In this document: one piece after another, positions 1 through 6,826 of the stretch
Position numbering within the stretch: the first letter of the stretch is position 1
Layout of the letters: every line of letters starts with the position of its first letter
Source: JBCCRH01 sp039208045
GTDB lineage: Bacteria > Bacteroidota > Bacteroidia > Chitinophagales > Saprospiraceae
NCBI GenBank assembly: GCA_039208045.1
Contig: JBCCRH010000326.1
Span: forward strand, 1 to 7,384
Direction: 5' to 3'
Length of the DNA: 7,384 bases
Notes under the pieces: model-generated
What the model was told of the DNA's origin: nothing
Seen by the model: only the letters and a program-made list of their open reading frames with translations
The model's database searches: none
Made by a program: the position numbers and the translations under genes

Positions 1-1
1 C

Positions 2-2149
2 CGTTTTGCGGTAAAGCAAGAAGATGAAGAAAATAGAAAGCGTGTTGCAGACTCGGTACAAACAGCATTTTACGAAAGTGAAGGCGACTGCATTGTAGAA
101 GTACTAAAGCACGAGACTAAAGCCTTTAACAACCGCTTCGAGCTGGATGGCATTCTCTTCATTGAGCCTACTCCCCATTTATTTAATTTCAACAATCCCT
201 TTGGAGCTTGCCCTACCTGTGAAGGATTTGGGCAGGTAATGGGAATTGATGAAAATAAAGTGATTCCCAATCCGTCGCTTTCGGTATACGAAGGTGCGGT
301 GGCATGCTGGAAAGGGGAAAAATACGGTCGCTGGTTAGAAAAACTGGTAGCGAATGCACATCATTTTGACTTTCCCATTCATACCCCCTACCAAGACCTT
401 AGCAGAGCACAGCAGCGCTTACTCTGGAAAGGCAATAAGTACTTTTGGGGGATCGATGACTTCTTTTCTGAACTAGAAGAAAAGACTTATAAGATTCAGA
501 ATAGGGTAATGCTTGCTCGTTATCGTGGCAAAACGCGCTGCCATACTTGCGATGGCGGCCGCCTGCGGGTAGAAGCGACTTACGTCAAAGTAAATGGTAA
601 AAGTATCCCTGAGCTGGTTGTGCTCCCCATCGATGAGCTGCTGGCCTTTTTTAATGATTTACAGCTCACGGAGTTTGACGAAAAGATTGCCCGCCGCCTA
701 TTGCTGGAGATTACCAACCGCCTCCAGTTTATGTGTGATGTGGGTTTAAGCTACTTAACTATTGACCGCCTATCCTCTACGCTTAGTGGGGGGGAAACAC
801 AGCGTATCAACCTTACCCGTACCCTTGGTAGCAACCTCACCAGCTCACTCTATATCCTAGACGAACCAAGCGTGGGGCTACACCCAAGAGATACCAATCG
901 CTTGGTAAAAGTGCTAAAATCGCTACGCGACTTAGGTAATACGGTAGTGGTGGTAGAGCATGAAGAGGACGTCATTGCTAATGCAGACTACCTTATTGAT
1001 ATTGGCCCAGCAGCAGGCATCCATGGTGGAGAGCTGGTCTTTGCAGGGCCTTATCATACCATTTATGAGGATGCTTCTGGTAGCTTAACGGCACAGTATA
1101 TGAGTGGAAAAATGCAAATTCCACTCCCTGAAACACGCCGCCCCATCGTAAACAGCATTCACCTAAAAGGGGCTAAACAACATAACTTAAAGGGTATCGA
1201 TGCCCAGTTCCCCCTGAATACCCTCACGGTGGTCACTGGGGTATCTGGTTCTGGGAAAACCACTCTTGTCAAGCAAATCCTCTACCCTGCGCTCAAAAAG
1301 CATTTAGGCGAAAGCTATTCAAAATCCCCTGGCTTGCACAAAGGACTAGAGGGCGACTTGAATATCATTACACAGATCGAAATGATCAACCAAAATCCAA
1401 TTGGCAAATCTTCTCGATCCAATCCGGTGACTTACGTCAAAGCCTATGATACCATTCGAAATTTGATGGCGAACCAACAGCTATCCAAAATTAGAGGCTT
1501 TAAACCTAAGCACTTTTCTTTTAATGTAGACGGAGGTCGCTGCGACGCCTGCAAAGGGGAAGGTGAGCAAGTCATAGAAATGCAGTTTTTAGCGGATGTT
1601 CGTCTAGTCTGTGAGGTCTGCAATGGCAAGCGCTTTAAGCAGGAGGTGCTAGATGTCCGCTATCGCGAAAAAAGTATTTATGACATTCTCAATATGAGTG
1701 TCGAGGAAGCATTAGAATTTTTCGCCGATGCCAAAGATGTCGTGTCTAAGCTGCGCCCATTAGCGGATGTGGGACTAGGCTATATCAAACTGGGTCAATC
1801 TTCCAGTACGCTTTCTGGTGGAGAAGCGCAGCGCGTGAAATTGGCTTCCTACTTAAACAAAGAGCAACCAAACGAGCACATCCTATTCATCTTCGATGAG
1901 CCAACTACGGGGCTCCACTTTCACGATATTAGAAAACTGTTAACTGCCTTAAATGCCTTGGTGGAAAAGGGGCATACTGTACTGGTGGTGGAGCATAACA
2001 TGGAAGTCATTAAATCTGCTGATTGGGTGGTTGATCTGGGCCCTGAGGGTGGAAAGGATGGAGGCCATTTGGTCTTTCAAGGTAGGCCAGAGGATTTGAA
2101 AGAAGTAGAAGGCTCTTATACAGGCAAGTATCTGAGGGAGAAGTTATAA
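2..2149 (+). CDS. uvrA: UvrA-family excinuclease ABC subunit A, 5'-truncated by window edge (probable second UvrA clade)
   Basis: UvrA is the ATP-dependent damage-recognition subunit of nucleotide excision repair and works in the cytoplasm with UvrB. The frame is open from base 2, and residues upstream of the first internal ATG (239) are clearly UvrA, so that ATG is not the start. About 715 residues are present; roughly 220 N-terminal ones, including the first Walker A and the expected UvrB-binding region, lie outside. In fragment numbering one sees CPTC (70-73), CHTC (180-183), the first ABC signature LSGGE (261-265), Walker B LYILDEP (283-289), second Walker A GVSGSGKTT (413-421), the C-terminal zinc module with CDAC (514-517) and CEVC (537-540), the second LSGGE (604-608) and LFIFDEP (628-634). 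The CxxC pair expected about 25 residues before CPTC is absent. The LTRTLGSNLTSS stretch after the first signature differs from the usual LATQIGS form, suggesting a paralogue of the main UvrA. Family assignment is very sure; subtype is inferred. Confidence 0.96.
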   Translation, partial: RFAVKQEDEENRKRVADSVQTAFYESEGDCIVEVLKHETKAFNNRFELDGILFIEPTPHLFNFNNPFGACPTCEGFGQVMGIDENKVIPNPSLSVYEGAVACWKGEKYGRWLEKLVANAHHFDFPIHTPYQDLSRAQQRLLWKGNKYFWGIDDFFSELEEKTYKIQNRVMLARYRGKTRCHTCDGGRLRVEATYVKVNGKSIPELVVLPIDELLAFFNDLQLTEFDEKIARRLLLEITNRLQFMCDVGLSYLTIDRLSSTLSGGETQRINLTRTLGSNLTSSLYILDEPSVGLHPRDTNRLVKVLKSLRDLGNTVVVVEHEEDVIANADYLIDIGPAAGIHGGELVFAGPYHTIYEDASGSLTAQYMSGKMQIPLPETRRPIVNSIHLKGAKQHNLKGIDAQFPLNTLTVVTGVSGSGKTTLVKQILYPALKKHLGESYSKSPGLHKGLEGDLNIITQIEMINQNPIGKSSRSNPVTYVKAYDTIRNLMANQQLSKIRGFKPKHFSFNVDGGRCDACKGEGEQVIEMQFLADVRLVCEVCNGKRFKQEVLDVRYREKSIYDILNMSVEEALEFFADAKDVVSKLRPLADVGLGYIKLGQSSSTLSGGEAQRVKLASYLNKEQPNEHILFIFDEPTTGLHFHDIRKLLTALNALVEKGHTVLVVEHNMEVIKSADWVVDLGPEGGKDGGHLVFQGRPEDLKEVEGSYTGKYLREKL

Positions 2150-2184
2150 CTAGAAAGGCTAGGCGAGTGCCTAGCCTTTCTAGT
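2149..2184. terminator. Perfect 16-bp stem-loop, bidirectional terminator between uvrA and the peroxidase gene
   Basis: The arm ACTAGAAAGGCTAGGC (2149-2164), a GAGT loop and the exact reverse complement GCCTAGCCTTTCTAGT (2169-2184) form a perfect 16-bp hairpin. It begins on the last base of the uvrA stop codon and ends 10 bases before the stop of the convergent gene, so it can end transcription from both sides. There is no long T-run after either arm, so intrinsic termination is inferred from the stem strength and convergent position. Confidence 0.8.
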
Positions 2185-2194
2185 TGGAGTAGTC

Positions 2195-3361
2195 CTATTT
2201 AAAAGGATCACTATACCTATCTGCCTCTAAGAATGTTGGATCCGTTAATGTTTCCAAGAAAGCGACTAAGGCTTCCTTCTCGTGGCTGCTAAGGTTCAAG
2301 CGCTTTGGGCTATTACCATCTTTTAGACGGAAGTCTAAATTCTCATGATCTTGAATACCTGAATTGTAGTGCTCTACTACTTCTCGTAGGGTCGCAAAGC
2401 GGCCATCGTGCATATAAGGGCCGGTAAGCGCGATATTACGTAGAAATGGCACCTTAAATACTCCATTATCAAACGGAGCAAAAGTACGAGCGCCTATTCC
2501 CTTATCCTCATAGACTAAATCCAAGCCGTTATTAGCCACCGTTTCCGTCAGGCTAGACATATCAGCACTATGGCAGCTTGCGCAGTTTTGAACATAAAGA
2601 TTGCGGCCTATATTCTCTTGTGCTGTAAAATTCGAAAACATTCGATGCGCATTCTGATGGCGAGCCATCCCTTCATCAAAGCGAGAATCTACAGAAACGA
2701 TAGAGTTGATAAATTCCTCTAATGCTTCTGTGATGCGACCAGGAATGACATTTTCACTGCCATAAGCTTTTTTAAATAAGATAGGATAGTAATCCGTTTT
2801 GTTTAGGCGATCTACCAGTTCATTCATATCCATTCCCATTTCAATATCATCAGCAATCGTCATGGTACTTTGCTGGGCAATAGTATGTGCTCGTTCGTCC
2901 CAGAAGAACAAAGCCTGACGACTAGAAAAGGCACCGCCATAAGAAGATTCAAAATTAGCAGAAGCGGCCAACGGCAAAGAGTTCCGCTTAGTCAGCTCTC
3001 CCTCAAAGCCTTCACTAAAAGCCACATTGTCAGAAAAGGCTAAGGATTGATCGTGGCAGCTAGCACAAGATACCGCTCGATTGCGCGATAGTTTGGTATC
3101 ATAAAATAGAACGCGACCTAGTGTTGCCTTTTCATCCGATATTTGAGGCTGTATCATACCTGGCAGTAAGGTGTGTCCAGGCAGTTCTACCTGATAGCTG
3201 ATGAGATCTTGAGGCAAGTTTAAATTTTGTTGAATCACTCGGTATTCTTCCGACGTGTAGTGATATTCTTTAACGTCAACATCATCTTTTAAGCAAGAGG
3301 TGACAACTAAGAGTAGCACAGAGAGCAACACATAAAGGGATGTAGTTAGATTTGTTTTCAT
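2195..3361 (-). CDS. Di-haem cytochrome c peroxidase / MauG-family lipoprotein
   Basis: The 388-residue protein belongs to the bacterial di-haem peroxidase (CcpA/MauG) family, which reduces H2O2 or oxidises protein or small substrates in the periplasm using two c-type haems. Residues 8-22 form a hydrophobic signal ending in VTSC, so Cys23 is the probable lipidation site. Haem-binding CxxCH motifs are C99-A-S-C102-H103 and C260-A-S-C263-H264. FFWDERA (152-158) and the family hallmark LTGPYMHDGRFATL (312-325) are present; E174 sits 20 residues after W154, as I recall for the catalytic Glu of the Pseudomonas enzyme. The position 16 residues after the first haem His, where classical peroxidases have a distal His ligand, is F119, which is MauG-like. 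The ATG at 3361 directly precedes the signal peptide. It is transcribed alone, divergent from fabG. The family call is firm; the substrate cannot be told, and there is no adjacent methylamine-dehydrogenase gene. Confidence 0.94.
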   Translation of the reverse strand: MKTNLTTSLYVLLSVLLLVVTSCLKDDVDVKEYHYTSEEYRVIQQNLNLPQDLISYQVELPGHTLLPGMIQPQISDEKATLGRVLFYDTKLSRNRAVSCASCHDQSLAFSDNVAFSEGFEGELTKRNSLPLAASANFESSYGGAFSSRQALFFWDERAHTIAQQSTMTIADDIEMGMDMNELVDRLNKTDYYPILFKKAYGSENVIPGRITEALEEFINSIVSVDSRFDEGMARHQNAHRMFSNFTAQENIGRNLYVQNCASCHSADMSSLTETVANNGLDLVYEDKGIGARTFAPFDNGVFKVPFLRNIALTGPYMHDGRFATLREVVEHYNSGIQDHENLDFRLKDGNSPKRLNLSSHEKEALVAFLETLTDPTFLEADRYSDPFK

Positions 3362-3411
3362 AAAAGCGAAAGTTTTAGAACAATTGTCAAAAGGGTGTAA
3401 AATTACAACTT

Positions 3412-3419
3412 TAAAGATA
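3412..3419 (-). promoter_or_regulatory. Possible -7 element for the peroxidase gene
   Basis: On the minus strand these bases read TATCTTTA, a near match to the Bacteroidota -7 consensus TAnnTTTG, and would give a leader of about 45 bases before the ATG. I see no convincing TTTG -33 box at the right distance, so support is weak. Confidence 0.3.
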
Positions 3420-3468
3420 CATAAATATTTGTCTCCTTTCCATTTTTAACAGTATGGTAATTTTAGCC

Positions 3469-3476
3469 TACCTTCG
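3469..3476 (+). promoter_or_regulatory. Probable -7 promoter element of fabG
   Basis: TACCTTCG matches the Bacteroidota -7 consensus TAnnTTTG at all fixed positions but one. It lies 38 bases before the fabG ATG, leaving a short leader. A T-run (3443-3447) sits at about -33 spacing but is not a clean TTTG. No Shine-Dalgarno sequence precedes the ATG (AAGTACCAC), as is usual in this phylum. Confidence 0.45.
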
Positions 3477-3514
3477 CGTAAATTTTGGCAAACTTTCGTT
3501 AAAATAAGTACCAC

Positions 3515-4261
3515 ATGAAATTACTTCAGGATAAAGTAGCACTCGTAACGGGAGGTTCCCGAGGCATTGGAGCCGCTATTGCCCATCGGTTTGCAGAAGA
3601 AGGCGCAACGGTTGTCTTTACTTACTTGTCATCTGAGGAACGAGCAAAAGGAGTGGAAGGAGAATTGAAGAAATTGGGCGGTGAGGCCTTGGCAGTGCGC
3701 TCAGACGCTAGCTCTTTTGAGCAAGCAGAACAATTGATTAAGACGGTGCTGGAGGCCTACGGTAAGATTGATATTCTGGTGAATAATGCTGGAATCACCC
3801 GCGATACCCTCATGCTACGCATGACCGAAGAACAATGGGATCAAGTCATTCAAACCAATCTGAAGTCTGTTTTTAACCTCACTAAACATGCATTGCGCCC
3901 CATGATGAAAAACCGGGGTGGTTCGATTATCAATATGAGTTCGATCGTAGGGGTAACGGGGAATGCTGGTCAGGCTAATTACGCTGCTTCTAAGGCTGGT
4001 ATTTTTGGCTTTTCAAAATCGATTGCCAAAGAGATGGGTTCCAGAAGTATCCGTTGCAATGCTATTGCCCCTGGTTTCATAGAAACAGACATGACAGGAG
4101 AGTTAGATGAGCAGACCAAAGCCTCTTATCTAAATAATATTCCACTTAAGCGACTAGGGCAAGCTAAAGAAATTGCCGATGCTTGTGTCTTTCTAGGCTC
4201 TGATTTATCCACCTACATCTCAGGGCAAACGCTGAGCGTTTGTGGTGGGCTAAATACATAG
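3515..4261 (+). CDS. fabG: 3-oxoacyl-[acyl-carrier-protein] reductase (SDR family)
   Basis: FabG reduces 3-oxoacyl-ACP to 3-hydroxyacyl-ACP with NADPH in the type II fatty-acid elongation cycle, in the cytoplasm, usually as a tetramer. The 248 residues match the usual family length. The Rossmann nucleotide-binding motif TGGSRGIG is at 12-19, NNAG at 90-93, and the catalytic tetrad is N115, S143 (NMSSIVG), Y156 and K160 (YAASK), each shifted by about five residues from E. coli FabG. GFIETDM (187-193) and the C-terminal SGQTLSVCGG (236-245) are typical of the family. The gene stands alone rather than in an acpP/fabF/fabD cluster, and its 3' flank contains a palindromic element before the terminator. 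Other SDRs share the fold, so a different 3-oxoacyl or PHB-type reductase is possible, but overall similarity favours FabG. Confidence 0.93.
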   Translation: MKLLQDKVALVTGGSRGIGAAIAHRFAEEGATVVFTYLSSEERAKGVEGELKKLGGEALAVRSDASSFEQAEQLIKTVLEAYGKIDILVNNAGITRDTLMLRMTEEQWDQVIQTNLKSVFNLTKHALRPMMKNRGGSIINMSSIVGVTGNAGQANYAASKAGIFGFSKSIAKEMGSRSIRCNAIAPGFIETDMTGELDEQTKASYLNNIPLKRLGQAKEIADACVFLGSDLSTYISGQTLSVCGGLNT

Positions 4262-4282
4262 CCATTTAGGCAAGACCCAATA

Positions 4283-4451
4283 CTTTATAGTTCAACAACC
4301 CAAGATTTGTGAATTCTGACTTGCCCTTTTTCCGTCCTGCCGCGTTGAAAAGCCTCGCCATATCTAAGGATATGCCTACGTTTTTCGCCTTGCAGGCCAA
4401 AAAAATGCCGTTGCCATATTTTCACAAAACTTGCATTGTTGAACTATAAAG
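4283..4451. mobile_element. MITE-like 169-bp palindromic element with ~31-bp terminal inverted repeats
   Basis: The left end CTTTATAGTTCAACAA (4283-4298) is the exact reverse complement of the right end (4436-4451). The match continues inward through CAAG-N-TTTGTGAA on both sides, giving about 31 bases with three mismatches. The interior is also an imperfect inverted repeat (CCTGC and GCAGG, GAAAA and TTTTTC) closing at CATATC-TAAG-GATATG (4359-4374), which lies at the exact centre. No ORF is present, so it would be non-autonomous. TA dinucleotides at both ends are compatible with a TA target duplication but are ambiguous because the ends are themselves symmetrical. Mobility is inferred from structure; a large structured RNA or attenuator is the alternative. 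Confidence 0.6.
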
Positions 4452-4486
4452 GGGCTGATCAGTTGTGAGCTTATCAGCCCCTTTTT
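4448..4486. terminator. Rho-independent terminator for fabG, usable in both directions
   Basis: The arm AAAGGGGCTGATCAG (4448-4462) pairs with CTTATCAGCCCCTTT (4470-4484) with one mismatch and a 7-base loop. On the plus strand the descending arm runs into TTTTT (4482-4486); on the minus strand the mirrored arm ends in CCCCTTTAT. It therefore ends fabG transcripts and can also end transcripts of the convergent gene whose stop is at 4546. Its first four bases overlap the right end of the palindromic element. Confidence 0.85.
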
Positions 4487-4545
4487 ACTCAAGAAGTGTA
4501 TTTACACACTAAATACAGCCTTAATTTCCAAGCCTTATCTCTTGA

Positions 4546-4860
4546 TTAAAGGCCTTCTGTTAGCGATCCTGCTAGACGTAGGATTTGATTTAGCCTTGGT
4601 TGGTTGATGCGGTAGCGACTACCAAATACATCACTTTCCAACAAGACTACGTTCGTGGTGCACAATTCGTCCATCAGGTCTTCCAAGTTGTCCGAATCAA
4701 ATTGAGTGCTTACCAACAAGTCCAGAAAGCTGCAGCTTCCGTATGCTTGAAGGCAATCGAAGATAATGGCACTGCGCTTATCTCCTAAAATTTCGAGCGT
4801 AGCAATGGCAGACGAAATGCCAGTAACACTCGTGCGTAAAATTGTGTTCCATGCGTTCAT
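4546..4860 (-). CDS. Small winged-helix-like protein, putative ArsR-type transcriptional regulator
   Basis: The product is 104 residues from the ATG at 4860. The pattern resembles ArsR/MarR-type winged helices: a helix around IATLEILGDKRSAIIFDCL (19-37), two further predicted helices over SFLDLLV (44-50) and NLEDLMDELCTTNVV (58-72), a wing-like LLESDVFGSRYRIN (73-86), then a C-terminal helix RLNQILRLAGSL (89-100). No metal-binding CxC motif typical of metal sensors is seen; Cys residues are single (C36, C43, C67). A longer reading from a TTG at 4923 would add 21 residues, but that TTG coincides with a good -33 promoter box, so the ATG is preferred. The fold is inferred from pattern only, and target and ligand are unknown. 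It is divergent from the peptidase gene and could regulate it. Confidence 0.6.
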   Translation of the reverse strand: MNAWNTILRTSVTGISSAIATLEILGDKRSAIIFDCLQAYGSCSFLDLLVSTQFDSDNLEDLMDELCTTNVVLLESDVFGSRYRINQPRLNQILRLAGSLTEGL

Positions 4861-4893
4861 AATAACCGAATGTTTAAATTTCCCAAGCGTTTT

Positions 4894-4924
4894 TAAAAGT
4901 ACTTCATTGTATTCACATGACAAA
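4894..4924 (-). promoter_or_regulatory. Bacteroidota-type promoter for the small regulator gene
   Basis: On the minus strand TTTG (4924-4921) is followed after 19 bases by TACTTTTA (4901-4894), close to the TTTG-N19-TAnnTTTG promoter of this phylum. Transcription would start roughly 30 bases before the ATG at 4860. The match is the reason the upstream TTG is not taken as the start codon. Confidence 0.5.
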
Positions 4925-4927
4925 TAT

Positions 4928-5255
4928 TAAAAAAATTTATCTAAAAAAAAGTAACATTTTCAGATATTAGTGCAAGGAAAAACATATCCACTACACTTAT
5001 AAAATAATGATTTACAGATAATTAAAAAAATAATTTACATTTAAAACTGCATTATACACTTATCCAGCACTACCAATCTTATCATAAATAGCTCTCTTAC
5101 CATCATGCCCAGTACTGCACTAGCCTACTGATTTAACGACTTGAAGCTCGTATTTTTTAGATCGAGAATGGGCCAATCGCATTACTTTCACTAAATTCAT
5201 CGTCAACAAGTAGGAAGTACACTTCCCCTATTCACAAACTCAAAAAACAGTAGCC
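4928..5255. other. AT-rich non-coding spacer upstream of the peptidase gene
   Basis: No ORF of note or RNA gene is visible here. Bases 4928-5100 are very AT-rich with several A-runs, which may be curved or easily melted DNA. An 8-bp palindrome CAGTACTG lies at 5110-5117, and a weak -7-like TACTTTCA at 5183-5190 is a possible promoter element for the downstream peptidase gene, without a clear TTTG partner. Confidence 0.5.
5213..5226. promoter_or_regulatory. 14-bp palindrome, possible operator
   Basis: GGAAGT-AC-ACTTCC is a perfect dyad 29 bases before the peptidase ATG and downstream of the candidate promoter. Its position would suit a repressor site, possibly for the neighbouring winged-helix protein, but there is only one copy and no direct support. 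Confidence 0.25.
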
Positions 5256-6818
5256 ATGCCCATTCGGATGGAAGAAGACCCGCAGGGTCAAAAGCGTCAA
5301 AATGATAATTCTGGAAAAGGAGGAGGACTGAGCTCTTTGATGCGGTTTTTACCCCTCATCTTATTATTCGTATTCAAACGCCCTAAGCTTATTCTCCCAC
5401 TACTCTTAGTAGGTGCTGTTTGGTATTTCTTCTTTGGCGGAGCGGATATGCTTAATAGTTTCGCAAGTGAGGGGGGTGGTCAAAATCAGTACGACACGTC
5501 CCAGTTTTCGCTCGGTGCATCTCTAAGCGAAGCGGAATATGACAAGGCAAAAGTATTTGCTCCTTTGGCCTATGGCAGTCAGAACCAGCTCCCTCGGCGA
5601 GTAAGCCTAGAGCGTTTTGCGCCGCGCCGAATGCACCAAGGAAAGCAAGGTTCCTGCGTAGGCTGGGCCAGTGCCTATGCTGCCCGTACCATTTTAGAGG
5701 CTCAAGCCAAAAATGCTGATCCCAATAGCAATACCTTCAGCCCTGCCTATTTGTATAACCAAATCCACTTGGATGGCTGTCAGGGGGCCTACATGATCAA
5801 TGCCATGCGTACTATGGCAGATGAAGGTTCGCTGCCCTTTAGGGAATTTCGCTACGATGACCGTACCTGCTCCAATTATCCGTCTTCTAGCCAAATCAAT
5901 AAAGGACGCCAGTACCGAATCAAGGGCTACAATAGGCTAAGCTTGGGTGGTAGCAATTACAAAACGGATTTAATGGCTATCAAGCAAAATATTGCTCAGG
6001 GTGCACCAGTAGTGATTGGTATGATGGTGGGCGGTAGCTTTATGAGTCGGATGGTGGGCCAAAAACTGTGGCGTCCTACCCAAAGTGATTACAGTCAGCG
6101 CGGTTACAGTGGTCATGCTATGTGTGTCATTGGCTATAATGATGATTATGAAGGAGGCTCCTTCCAAATCATGAATAGCTGGGGCGAGGATTGGGGGGAT
6201 GATGGTATTGCCTGGGTACGCTACAAAGACTTCGACTATTTTACCAAAGAAGCCTATGGACTGCACCCAATGGGAAGTGGCGAAAAATACGATGATAGCA
6301 AATTAGCCGTAGAATTCGGTTTGCTCGACTTGGCTTCGCAGAGTACGCTTTCGCTAAAACGCAAAGACGATATCGTTTTTCAGACTACCAAGCCCATTTC
6401 GAAAGGCGATAAATTTAAGGTGCTAATCGCGAATAGCATCGAGTGCAATATCTACATCTTCGGCCGCGAAACAGATGGGTCTAGCTATGTGCTGTTTCCA
6501 TATACAGATAAGCACTCTCCCTATTGTGGTATTACCGGCACGCGACTCTTTCCAAAGGATTATTCGATGGTAGCTGATGATAAAGGCAATAAAGACTACA
6601 TCGCCATCGTCATCTCAAAAAATGAAATCAACTTTGATCAGTTCAATCGGGCGATCAATCAAAGCCGCCAGTCTACGTATGCGGGGAAAGTGAAGGAAGC
6701 CCTAGGGAGCCAGCGGATTACTGGCGTCAACTTCCGAGCAGGCAGTACGATTGCTTTTGATGCGGATCGGAAAGGGAAAAATGCGGTGGGGATGGTGATT
6801 GAAATCGATAAGATGTAA
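5256..6818 (+). CDS. Membrane-anchored C1-family (papain-like) cysteine peptidase with C-terminal DUF4384-like domain
   Basis: The 520-residue protein begins with a Gly/Lys/Asn-rich hydrophilic tail (1-28). A hydrophobic region follows (31-61), interrupted by KRPK (41-44); the stretch 45-61 is the likely membrane anchor, with the basic side presumably cytoplasmic. The peptidase domain (about 110-335) has the oxyanion Gln Q128 and nucleophile C134 within QGKQGSCVGWA, His287 in SGHAMCVIGY, and Asn307 in MNSWGEDWGDDG, a complete papain-type set in the expected order. C175 and C205 could form a disulfide, consistent with an extracytoplasmic location. Residues about 365-460 (GDKFKVLIANS, YVLFPY, YIAIVISKNEIN) resemble the DUF4384 domain that often follows peptidases or kinases; this part is inferred. 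The substrate is unknown. The ATG at 5256 is used; ATG 5268 is an alternative. The gene is monocistronic and convergent with an outer-membrane protein gene. Confidence 0.88.
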   Translation: MPIRMEEDPQGQKRQNDNSGKGGGLSSLMRFLPLILLFVFKRPKLILPLLLVGAVWYFFFGGADMLNSFASEGGGQNQYDTSQFSLGASLSEAEYDKAKVFAPLAYGSQNQLPRRVSLERFAPRRMHQGKQGSCVGWASAYAARTILEAQAKNADPNSNTFSPAYLYNQIHLDGCQGAYMINAMRTMADEGSLPFREFRYDDRTCSNYPSSSQINKGRQYRIKGYNRLSLGGSNYKTDLMAIKQNIAQGAPVVIGMMVGGSFMSRMVGQKLWRPTQSDYSQRGYSGHAMCVIGYNDDYEGGSFQIMNSWGEDWGDDGIAWVRYKDFDYFTKEAYGLHPMGSGEKYDDSKLAVEFGLLDLASQSTLSLKRKDDIVFQTTKPISKGDKFKVLIANSIECNIYIFGRETDGSSYVLFPYTDKHSPYCGITGTRLFPKDYSMVADDKGNKDYIAIVISKNEINFDQFNRAINQSRQSTYAGKVKEALGSQRITGVNFRAGSTIAFDADRKGKNAVGMVIEIDKM

Positions 6819-6826
6819 GATGTTCT

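Noticed and set aside
70..270. Minus-strand 66-residue open frame
   Set aside because: It lies opposite the uvrA reading frame, which has clear UvrA motifs such as CPTCEGFG at this place.
1444..1629. Minus-strand 61-residue open frame
   Set aside because: Antisense shadow of the UvrA C-terminal zinc module.
3385..3390. TTGACA on the minus strand, like a sigma70 -35 box, upstream of the peroxidase gene
   Set aside because: Bacteroidota primary sigma factors use a different consensus, and a -10 at 17 bases would fall almost on the start codon.
4283..4451. CRISPR, tRNA or riboswitch origin for the structured spacer
   Set aside because: There are no regularly spaced direct repeats, no tRNA-like cloverleaf and no recognised riboswitch core; it is a single long dyad placed after, not before, a gene.
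4600..4788. Plus-strand 62-residue open frame
   Set aside because: Opposite the winged-helix gene, with no family pattern and no promoter; the minus frame is longer, has a promoter and a protein-like pattern.
5694..6266. Two minus-strand open frames (66 and 98 residues)
   Set aside because: Antisense to the catalytic part of the C1 peptidase; low-complexity Ile/Thr composition is typical of shadow frames.
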